From the NCBI RefSeq assembly GCF_033439725.1, contig NW_026944388.1:1674001-1738000 (forward strand): a stretch of 64,000 bases of DNA. Reading direction: 5' to 3'. Under the pieces are notes generated by a model. That model saw only the letters and a program-made list of their open reading frames with translations, did no database searches and was not told the DNA's origin. The stretch comes from Neurospora tetraspora. Taxonomy: Eukaryota > Ascomycota > Sordariomycetes > Sordariales > Sordariaceae. The translations under genes and the position numbers were made by a program. Shown here in pieces: positions 36,698 through 45,764 of this stretch (position 1 is its first letter; each line of letters starts with the position of its first letter).

Positions 36698-36736
36698 CTC
36701 TGCAGTCCCCGGGTATGCAGGATGCCGATCAGGCCC
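36698..36736 (-). repeat. Right terminal inverted repeat of the Harbinger-type element
   Basis: Mirror copy of the left end. It marks a sharp return from AT-rich to normal composition. Confidence 0.9.
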
Positions 36737-36739
36737 TAG

Positions 36740-37187
36740 GCATCTACAGGCCCATCAGATGCGCAACGCACATGTCAAATACTGTATATGCGAAGTCTGT
36801 ACATAACCCATGACTGCTAACCGAGAGCGAATTGCAGCGTTTACTCTGCGAAGATTCGTTGCACTTGTGTGGTTCTGCAAGAAATCATGGAATGCCAGGA
36901 GTGGCGCAGACGGCTTCGGCATTTGGGACGAATGATGTCTTTCTACAGCGTGCAATAGCATCGGAAGAGATACCTACTTACCCAACGCTACGTTTCAGCC
37001 ATGGGGACAAAAGAGAAGATGACAGCGCCGATCATCAACAACATCTGAGCTTACAGACGAAAGGTTCGGCCGGGTCGGTGGCAGACCGAGGTCCAGACGG
37101 AGATTAGAGGCATAAAAGTCCACCGAGATGAAGCAAGCTCTCCAGGGCGAATCCTCCCGGGCAGAATCCAGTGCAATGGATATCGAT
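36740..37187. other. Unmutated single-copy-like island between two RIP-degraded elements
   Basis: About 450 bp of normal GC content wedged between two AT-rich blocks. A 91-codon frame (36832-37107) is open, but composition and lack of context give no support for a gene. It is best read as the original host DNA separating two independent insertions; RIP has not spread into it visibly. Confidence 0.6.
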
Positions 37188-37189
37188 TA

Positions 37190-37216
37190 TTAGGGCTATA
37201 TAAAAGGGACGTACCT
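37190..37216 (+). repeat. Left terminal inverted repeat of the TA-flanked element
   Basis: Perfect 27-bp match to the reverse complement of 45738-45764. It spans TTAGGG...TACCT and is followed by GC-rich subterminal repeats. Confidence 0.9.
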
Positions 37217-38129
37217 CCTAGGCCCACTTCGCGGGCGAGACTTATACGCGACCCACACGCGACCCACGCGCGCGTGGCTCAACGTAGCGCGCACCGTAGC
37301 GCGCGCTGTGGTGTGTGAGGCTCGTGTCGCATATATATTATTCGAAATAATTAAAATTTCAAAACCCGTCCTTTTCCTTTTCTAATAATATATTATACGT
37401 GATTGTTATACGTAATTTATTCTAAGTTCGCGTCTTTGAAAATTTTCGTGTCGTGTACGTGTTGTAAATAATGGTATTAAAAATTTTAGAAAGAATAGAG
37501 GGGAAGGGAGTAGATGAGTAAAAGAAATAATAGTTTTGATTAACAGTTTTATAATTTAGTAGCAAATATATTAATATTATATTATTGAAGTTATAGGTTT
37601 GATTCTTATTATTACTATTTTTTTTTGCGTAGGTAAAGTTTTACCTTGGGATTTTTTTTTTCCAAGTTAAAATAAGACAAATAATTATTTTCCTCTTCCG
37701 GTAGTAAGAATAAAATTCTATAAAAAATATTTTTAGATTCTTTATAGTTATAATATTATTAAAAGTATATAAGATAGTTTAATTATATATTTTATTAGGT
37801 TTAAAATTCAAAATAACGGCTTTGAAATAAGAAAGTTAAAAATGAAAAAGAATATTTGAAACTTTGAAAGAAAAAAATTATAAGGTTGTGAAAATAAGAG
37901 ATAAAAATTAATATATATTTCTTTTTTTATATATTATAATGAGGTAGATAAAATCTTCGATTTTATACTTTTATTTTACTATTATTCTACTTAATATAAT
38001 ACGTATAATTATAAAAATAATTTATAAATTATTAATTTCTCTTTTATATTCGAATTTAATACTCTTTTACCTTATTATTTTATTATTATATTACTTTACT
38101 ACTTTATGAATTTCTTTATTTAATTAAAT

Positions 38130-38585
38130 ACTTTATTACTTTATTTATATATTGTCCGCGGCGGCCAATTTAATTGGAGGAAGGTAGTTTACTTACCCGG
38201 CATTTAAATCGATTACTTTATTACTTTATTTATATATTGGCCGCAGCAACCAATTTAATTAGGGGAAGCTAACTTACTTACTTAGTATTTAAATTAATTA
38301 CCTTATAACTTTATTTATATATTGGCCGTAGCGGCCAATTTGGTTAGGGGAAGGTAGTTTACCTACCCGGTACTTAAATCGATTATTTTATTATTAGCCG
38401 CGACGGCTAATTTAGTTAGGGAAAAGTAACTTACTTACTCAATATTTAAATCGACTATTTTATTATTAGCCGCAGCGGCCAATTTAATTGGGGGAAGGTA
38501 ACTTACCTACCCAATACTCAAATCAATTATCTTATAACTTTATTTATATATTAACTATAATAATTAATTTAATTAGAGGAAATTG
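38130..38585. repeat. Tandem array A: six copies, 72 or 84 bp, with internal palindromes
   Basis: Cores of the form GGCCGCAGCGGCCAATTTAA recur at about 38154, 38239, 38323, 38395, 38468 and 38552. Each is followed by GGGGAAGGTAACTTACCTACCC, in itself two short palindromes. Long units include an extra TTATTTATATA-type 12-bp segment. Differences between copies are nearly all transitions, as RIP leaves between repeats. No coding potential. Confidence 0.85.
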
Positions 38586-38854
38586 ATATAAAGGTACAAC
38601 AAAAGAATTAAATTTAATAGCCGTAAATCGACTTTTAAAATTTCCTATATAAATAAATTTTACAAAAATTCGAAAATTATAACTTAGACCGTCAGGTTAC
38701 ACTTTCCCTAAATTAATAATCGCAAAGTATATCAAAAAAGAAAATAAAAGCGACTAATTAAAGCAAGAACGATTAATTAAGGTAGGAATAATTAATTAAA
38801 GTAAATAAGAGGAATTAATTATATATAAGGTTATTTATAAAATTATTTATAAAG

Positions 38855-39400
38855 TTTAATTAAAAGGTTATACGTTATAGGATACTATATACGACTATAT
38901 ATAAGGGCGCTTAAAAGGTTTAGTTAGAAGGTTAGATATATAGGGCAATATATATAATTATATATAGGGGTGCTTAAAAGGTTTAATTAAAAAGTTATAC
39001 GTATAGGGTAATATATATAACCGTATATAGGGGCGCTTAGAAGGTTCAATTAGAAAATTATACGCTATAGGGTAGTATATACAATTATATATAGGAGCGT
39101 TTAAAAAATTCAATTAAAAAGTTATATATTATATGGTAACGTATACAACTATATATAAAAGCACTTAGAAGGTTCAATTAGAGGATTATATGCTATAGGA
39201 TTCTATACGACTGTATATAAAAGCGTTTAGAAGGTTCAATTAAAGGGTTATATACTAATAAGATCCTATACGACCGTATATAAAAGCGCTTAAAAAGTTT
39301 AATTAGAAGGTTATATATTATAGGATTCTATACAACTGTATAGAGGGGCGTTCAAAAGGTTTAATTAGAAGGTTATACGCTATAGAAAATACTCTTAGAA
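38855..39400. repeat. Tandem array B: about eight copies of a 62-64-bp unit
   Basis: The unit runs GGTTCAATTAGAAGGTTATA, then CGCTATAGG, a TATA-rich stretch and GGGGCGCTTA. Unit junctions (gcgctta-like) fall near 38909, 38971, 39033, 39097, 39161, 39223, 39287 and 39349. Copies differ by transitions. It follows array A by about 270 bp and is unrelated to it in sequence. Confidence 0.85.
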
Positions 39401-40739
39401 AGTTAAATACTATAAGGCTACTTAAGGGTTCCGCTAGAAGGTTAAATTCTATAAGGCTGTTATAGGAAAACTATTTGGGTATTCCTAAATACTTTTCCGT
39501 AGGGTAAACTATAAGATTTATATAATAATAGGTTTAAATTTATAATAATTAACTTCTAATTCTAATTAATAATAATAAATAAAGGTTTATAACCTATTTT
39601 TAACCTTCTTAGTAAATTCAAATTTTTATTCTACACCTTTTTCTACAGGAGGGCTATTGGGGCGTAGCTTTAATACTTTCCTACGGATTTTTTATTTACG
39701 AAAAGGTTATTAAGGCGTAATCTTAATACCTTTCTACGGTTCTATAATTTTTATATAACTTTCATTAAATAGAAAAATATATATAATTATATTAGGAATT
39801 AAAATATAAACTACCCTCGGATTAATATTCTTACTTTTATACTAAACGTAGGAAAAATATCTTTAAGTCTTCCCTTTTATAAAAAAATTAATTTAAGCCG
39901 AGGATTTATAATTCTATTACAAACTACCTTAACATTATTCTTCAAACAATATTCAAAAAGATCTTATAATAGGCTTTATCTTTGAACCTAATAATATTAA
40001 CTAAATTTATTAATAAACTACCACCTTAGTATTGGCCTATAAATATATTTCGGAAAGGCACTACTCTACGGACAGCATTTAGGAAAATCTTAAATTAAAC
40101 GCTGACGGATAGGCTATATTTATAATACTAATATTATTAATTAATTTTATCAATAAATTATATAAGTATTATAGGAAATAGGGAAAGCGGAATTAAATTA
40201 CCTACCCTTAAATTATACGTTCGGGCCATTAGTAGGATAAATTTAATACTAATAACCGTTATAACCCTAATATCGTTTATAATTAAATTATATAATAGGA
40301 ATATTTAAAAATATTCGTATTTAATAATAAGAAGTAAAATTCTTAAATTTATTAAAAATTAATCATTACAAAAATATTTATTAAAAATATGTTTATTAAT
40401 AAAGAACGAAGACTTAAATTTCCTAGAACGGTTAAGTCCCGTTCTAAAAAAGGTAGGGAAAATAGATCGAATTTAAAAGTAATAATTAAACCCTTTAACC
40501 TATCAATTATCTAACGTAAGAAAGTAACTTACAAAGGAAGCCTTAATTTCAATTTTTATAATATTATAGTGAATATTTCCTTACAATCTGCCAGGGTAGT
40601 AATACTATATATATTATGCCCCCCCTTAACCCTATTCTAAATTTGTTTAGTTAGTATTTAAGAAGAATAATTCTAATATTAAGGAGTTACCTATAAATAT
40701 TAGTAATTTAAACTAGCCTATCGAGCGAATAATTAAATT

Positions 40740-40945
40740 ATTAATAATTTTAGTCATTTCGGACCCAGCCCGGCTAACGGGCTAAATTAGGGCTAAAATA
40801 ATTAATTTAGCTGAAGTATTTTAACTATTTCAAACCCGGCCTAATTAATAAGTTAGATAGGGATTAAAATAATTAATTTAACTTCGGAATCTTAATAATT
40901 CTAGACCCGGCCCAGTTAACAAGTAGGGTAGGGATTAGAATAACT
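40740..40945. repeat. Tandem array C: three copies of a roughly 74-bp unit
   Basis: Units contain GACCCGGCCCAGTTAACAAG-like cores followed by GGGATTAGAATAATTAATTT. They start near 40758, 40832 and 40908. Two looser direct repeats follow (about 40960-41110 and 41225-41440), so this whole stretch is made of short local duplications. Confidence 0.7.
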
Positions 40946-41591
40946 TAAAATCCAAATATAAAATTAAACCCTTAATTAATTCTATAAATTTACTTTATTA
41001 CTTTCATCAATACTTGTACTTTTTAGAATATATTTAACCCCTAATTAAATATAAATTTACTTTACCATTTTAATTAATATTTATATTTTTTAGAATGAAT
41101 TTAACCCTTATATATATTATCTTTCAAAATTTATCTTACGTTTTAACTCATTAGAGATTTTTACTAGGATTAAGTAATAGTTTTTTAAATAGAAGACGTA
41201 TCATAACTATTACATTCTACCCTATTTAAGGAATTTTGAACTACGTAGGAAGTTTTTTTCCCTACGCTATTAGGCTAGTAATTTATAAGTTATTACTTAA
41301 AAACGTAGGAAACAAACTACATTAATTTAGGGTTAATAGCCTTATTTAACCCTTCCTACACTATTAAGCTAGTAATTTATAAATTATCATTTAAAAGCGT
41401 AGGAAACAAAAACCAAGTTAATTTAGGGCTCAAAGATTCTATCTAGCCTTATAAAAATAGGCTTATATAAAGGATAAAATTACTATATATAAATCGGTAA
41501 TGAAAGATTTATTTAAATAAGAAACGTAAATATAGAATGTTAATATTAGACTTATTTAAGCGAGAAATGTAAGCGTAAAATAGTACCGCAA

Positions 41592-41692
41592 AATAATAAA
41601 AGATTTACTTAAATAAGAAACGTAGGCGTATAACTTTTCCTCTATTATTTTTTTACGCCTACATTTCTTACTTGAATAAACCTTCTATTATT
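41592..41692. repeat. Long palindrome: 39-bp arms, 23-bp loop
   Basis: 41592-41630 and 41654-41692 are reverse complements apart from a few transitions. Further partial copies of the arm (AGATTTATTTAAATAAGAAA) lie just upstream at about 41507 and 41547. The single-stranded form would make a stable AT-rich hairpin. Confidence 0.85.
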
Positions 41693-41788
41693 ATTCTACA
41701 CTTCCTTTCTTACTTTTTAAAATCCGGGCAAATTAGAATCTACAGGTAGAACAAGCATATAAAATAAGTTCTTAATACTTTTTTTTAT

Positions 41789-41916
41789 AATCCGTTAACG
41801 TAAATAATAACGCGGCTAATTTTATTCTAATATTAATCTATAATTAGGCACGTAAATGAATACTTAGGTAATACTTTAATAAATTAATACTACCGGTTCG
41901 AACCCAGTATGGATTA
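41789..41916 (+). pseudogene. tRNA-like relic (intron-bearing tRNA or SINE head)
   Basis: AATCCGT (41789-41795) pairs with ATGGATT (41909-41915). The T-arm ACCGG-TTCGAAC-CCAGT has a perfect B-box loop and one mismatch. An anticodon-like stem CTAAT/ATTAG encloses 22 bases, long enough for a loop plus intron. A T-rich Pol III stop follows. The total of 128 nt and the long region between anticodon and T arms do not fit a standard tRNA, so I read it as a RIP-eroded tRNA gene or tRNA-derived SINE head. Confidence 0.45.
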
Positions 41917-43089
41917 CTTTTTTCCCTTTTTTTTACTTTTTTTATATATATAAATTTTAAATTTTTTCTATTATTTATAATTAATTTTTTTACATCGCAT
42001 CGCTTATTTCGAACATTATAACGAATACTATTATATATACAATTCTCATTTTCTATATTATTCCTAAAGCACCCTTCTTCTATTTATTTACTACTATATA
42101 TTAAATTTCTTATATAATTTACGGCCCCTTATAATTATATATATATAAATATTTTTAATTTTTATAATATTTAACCTATACTAAAAATTTATAATAATTT
42201 ACTAATTATAGAATTAAATCATCTATAATTCCGTAATTTCCCGTACTTATTATCACTAAGCGAGGGCTCTTCATTTATTTCCCCTCCTTTCCTACCTTTA
42301 TATTTCCCAAAATTCGTATAGTTCGAAGCCTTTTTACTACCATTCTTCTAACTAATAGACTAAACGGACCTCCATTAGAATTTAGTAGTAATTAACGAAA
42401 TAATAGTATTAAAAATACTTATACAATAATTACTACTTTCTATAAAAACAGTATAAATAATTAACAAATTCCCAATTAAATTATTCTTTATTGCCGGCTA
42501 ACCATATAAAATATATATATACTATATTAATATTTTCGCCGAACGGGTAAAAATCTCTACCCTCCTTCGCTTCGCGTAGGATTAACCTTTATACCGGCGT
42601 CGGGAATCGAACGAAATTAAGAAAAATATTTACTATAAAAACTATTCGAATACGAAAAGTATTTTATACTTTAATAACGTAATTGAAATACCTTCTATCA
42701 ATACAAATAATATATTTAAAAAATACTAATAAAGGAAAATTATTATATAACCGCTTTATTCTAATACTTTAAAGCGTTATGATAACTTTCGAAGGGGTTA
42801 ATTGTAAGAACCTTTATAATATTAATTATTAAGAAATATTCATTAAAATAGGAACAGAACGTAACTTATTTATAAAAAAAGGGAAAAATATTCTTTAACC
42901 TAGTTTGCCTAAAACTATATCGTTAATTCCTAATTATATTTAATATACGCTCGATCTTTACTTAATACGCTTACTTTAATTAAAATAATAAATTCTAAAC
43001 AACCTACTTTTATCTTACAATATTTGAACGTTCGAATTATATAGTTCAAATAAACGTATTATATATTAATTAAAAACTTCTTCTACAAA

Positions 43090-44815
43090 ATTCATTCTAT
43101 ATAGACGTAATAAAATAAATATTTAACTTCCTAGCCCTTAAAAATATTCTATATCACCTTCTATTCTATAACTAAATCGTCAATAAATATATATTAAAAC
43201 AACTACTCTTTAGTATATTATTCCCTAACCTATCTCCAGATTATTAACAATATTTTAATAATAATATTATTATTAACTTCTTAAATAAGAAAGTAAGTAT
43301 ATAATATCCAATAATATTATTCATCCCAAATAAATAACATGTAGAAGTACTAACTAAACTAATTAATTTTATAAATAATATCTATAAACATTAAATACCT
43401 ACACCATTTTAAAATTTCGAACTATTTAAAAAAAACCTATAATATACCTAATAATAATTTATTATCTAGCTCTCGGATAATAGTAATAAATTTAATGCGC
43501 TAAATATTTCTATTAATCGGGTTAGAAGGTTAAATATTTAGGAAATCTAATATTTAATTTATTTAAATATTTTTAACGAAATCTTTACCTACTCGCCGCG
43601 GATCAAAGTATATAAATCGTTATAAACAGCTTATATTAATAATATTTTACCTTATAAACTAACGTCCGCCCACCTTATATAATTACCTTTCGAAATTAGG
43701 ATTTCGGCTATTACTACCGCGTAATTAATTATAAATAATAGAAGGAAAGAGACTACAAATAGCCTTATAAAATAAAAATTTCCAAATACTATTTAAAACC
43801 TCATTTTAATCTAAAAATTCCAAATTATAGTAATAACATAAATTATTAATATTATTAGGGTTATTATTTAATCGAATAACTAGCTAAAATAATATTAATC
43901 CGTTCGGGAAAATAATTTTCTTAATAACTTTATTATAGCTAATAAATATACGTAATAGTTTCCTACGTTAACTAATATTTCGATTCTTCCTTTTTTTTTC
44001 TTATTCTTCTTATATAACCAATATTACAAAAATTAAGTTACTAGTAAAAAAATAATTATTCTTTTAACCTTTTTAAATATATATTATTTTATAAAGAGTA
44101 TATAAACTATATTTAAAAAGTCCTTATATTATACTTATTATTCCTTTATAAAAAAAATATCCTTTTAGTATAAAAAGAATTGTTTTCGCCATTTTAAAAC
44201 GTTTATAAAGATATAAAAAGGGTCTTAAATTTCGGAAGGTAAAGTAAATAGAATAATGGGTTTTATTAAAATATATTAATTTAAACCTTTCTATATATAT
44301 TTAAATAAATAAGCTTCTTACTTCTATTAACCTCTATAAGTTTGGCGGCTATAATAGGTTTAACAACTATAATAAGTTCAATAACTATAATAAATTTAAT
44401 AATTATAGTAAATTTGGCAGCTATAGTAAATTTAGCCGCTATAGTAAACTCGACGGCCATAGTAAACTTAATAGCTATAGTAAATTTAATAGCTATAATA
44501 AATTCAACAACTATAGTAAACTCGGCGGCTATAATATATTCGGCGGCTATAATAAATTCGGCGGCTATAATAGGTTCAGCGGCTATAGGAACGGCGAATA
44601 TAATAAGTTCGGCGGCTATAATAAGTGTAATAAACGTGGGAACGGCGAGTATAGTAAATTCGGTGGGTATAATAGGTTCGGCGGGAGCGGCAAATTTAAC
44701 GGGCGTAGCAAATGCAGCGAGCGCGGCGGGCGTAAAAGTTTTTAGAACAATAATTAAATTAATATTGTTTTTTTACATATATTATAAGGGTTCCGGTTTT
44801 AACTATTCTTAAATA
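43090..44815 (+). pseudogene. Eroded reading frame ending in hexapeptide repeats, unrecognised
   Basis: A plus-strand frame shows long protein-like stretches (for example LPYKLTSAHLIQLPFEIRIS and FIPNKQHVEVLTKLINFINN) before a repetitive tail. The tail (44341-44743) is about twenty units of 18 bp encoding YNKFGG/YSKFNN-type hexapeptides, then basic Gly/Arg-rich residues. It is broken in several places. No domain is recognised; a capsid-type or DNA-binding protein of a mobile element is possible, so it is treated as a fossil and not interpreted further. Confidence 0.45.
44341..44743 (+). repeat. 18-bp coding minisatellite (Tyr-Asn-Lys-Phe-Gly-Gly type)
   Basis: The consensus is GGCGGCTATAATAAATTC, about twenty units, some with 3- or 6-base departures. 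Period 18 keeps the frame. Variation is mostly C/T and G/A. In the alternative frame it gives a spurious Ile/Ala/Asn-rich open frame (44342-44812). Confidence 0.85.
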
Positions 44816-45151
44816 GAACTTTTTATTCCTAATAAACTTAATAAATAATATTTTCTTATTCCTAGGGGGTAGCATTTTTAAATATAGTATTTAATTACCC
44901 GGATATTAATTTTTAATCTTCTAATTTTCGTTTTTAAAATTATACTTATTATAAATACTTATTACCTTTATAAATTTAATACTATTACTTCCAATAAAAT
45001 TGTCTTCATCGGTTAGTATTTACCCTATATCTATTATAAATTGAAGTAATACCCTAATAAATAGAATTTTATCAAAAGAATTTTTAAGAAAAGTATTAAC
45101 GTTTATTAGCTATAGGGGAAAGGTTTAATTATAATTAATATTAAAATCTAT

Positions 45152-45230
45152 TGTAGTAATACTAGTAGTAGTAATAGTAATAATAGTAATAATAGTAATA
45201 ATAGTAATAGTAATAGTATTAATAGTATTG
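45152..45230 (+). repeat. (TAG/TAA) trinucleotide microsatellite
   Basis: About 80 bp of alternating TAG and TAA triplets. Probably an ATAGTA-type repeat changed by slippage and transitions. Confidence 0.85.
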
Positions 45231-45737
45231 ACTACTAGTTTAATTTAATATTATTTTATAAAAAAATAGTTTACATATTTAAAATTTTGGTAGGTTAATT
45301 TATCCAATGTCTGTACATTTAATTTTTTTTTTAATTGAAGTACTTTACTATTATTACTATACTAATTTTATAATATTTGGTAGTCTACAATATTATAATA
45401 TTAATAATTGAAGTAAAGTAATATTAAATTTTAAACGGAGAACGGTAGTTACTTTAGAAAAGGTTTCATTATTTACTATTTAATTTATATTATAATATAT
45501 TAAACTATAGTAATATAGCGTAGTATTGTAATAGTTTTGCCCGATGTCTTTCCTTAATATAGTGCGTTACAGTGCCTTAATATTATTGAAGAACCTAAAA
45601 TTTTTTAATTAATTTTTCTCTTTTTTTTTTTTTTTTCTTTGATGCGGCGGTACTGCGCCGCGTCGGCGGCGTTGGCGTTTCGAATTCCATTGTGGATGGG
45701 ATGTAGATGCTCCAAGTTCCGTGGTGGGCCTGTAAAA

Positions 45738-45764
45738 AGGTACGTCCCTTTTATATAGCCCTAA
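45738..45764 (-). repeat. Right terminal inverted repeat of the TA-flanked element
   Basis: Perfect 27-bp mirror of the left end. The adjoining about 100 bp (45640-45737) are GC-rich and not RIP-mutated; the AT-rich block starts at a poly-T run near 45620. Confidence 0.9.

Larger units (their letters stand above)
21739..36736 (-). mobile_element. PIF/Harbinger-type DNA transposon, RIP-degraded, carrying a nested LTR retrotransposon
   Basis: The ends are near-perfect inverted repeats of 38-39 bp that start GGGCCTGATCGGCATCCTGC. Without the inserted LTR element the transposon is about 3.7 kb, a normal size for the superfamily. The minus strand at 23960-24708 encodes a DDE_Tnp_4-type transposase relic, and the plus strand at about 22790-23510 carries a second eroded frame; two genes are usual for PIF/Harbinger. 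The element is flanked by TAA (left) and TAG (right), compatible with the 3-bp TWA target of the superfamily after one transition. The flanks also share the 8-mer GGCATCTA (21728-21735 and 36739-36746), so the exact duplication is ambiguous. The interior is strongly AT-rich with TpA excess, but the terminal repeats are hardly mutated. Confidence 0.8.
37190..45764 (-). mobile_element. TA-flanked inverted-repeat element (Tc1/mariner-like ends), composite and RIP-degraded
   Basis: The ends are 27-bp perfect inverted repeats beginning TTAGGGCTATATAAAAGGGA, with a further AGGCCCAC match inside. Both ends are flanked by TA (37188-37189 and 45765-45766), the target duplication of Tc1/mariner. On the minus strand at the right end a frame starts with ATG at 45690 (MEFETPTPPTRRSTAASK), basic and unmutated for about 50 bp, then enters RIP-mutated DNA. 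I cannot recognise a DDE domain behind it. At 8.6 kb the element is far longer than a simple Tc1 copy (1.5-2.5 kb), so it probably holds nested insertions. Subterminal CGCGACCCACACGCGACCC repeats lie at about 37248-37266. Confidence 0.6.

Noticed and set aside
37190-37195. TTAGGG, the telomere repeat unit
   Set aside because: It occurs once at each end as part of the terminal inverted repeats, not as an array.
44342-44812. 156-codon Ile/Ala/Asn-rich open frame
   Set aside because: It is an off-frame reading of the 18-bp minisatellite; the neighbouring frame gives the more protein-like Tyr/Phe/Gly repeats.
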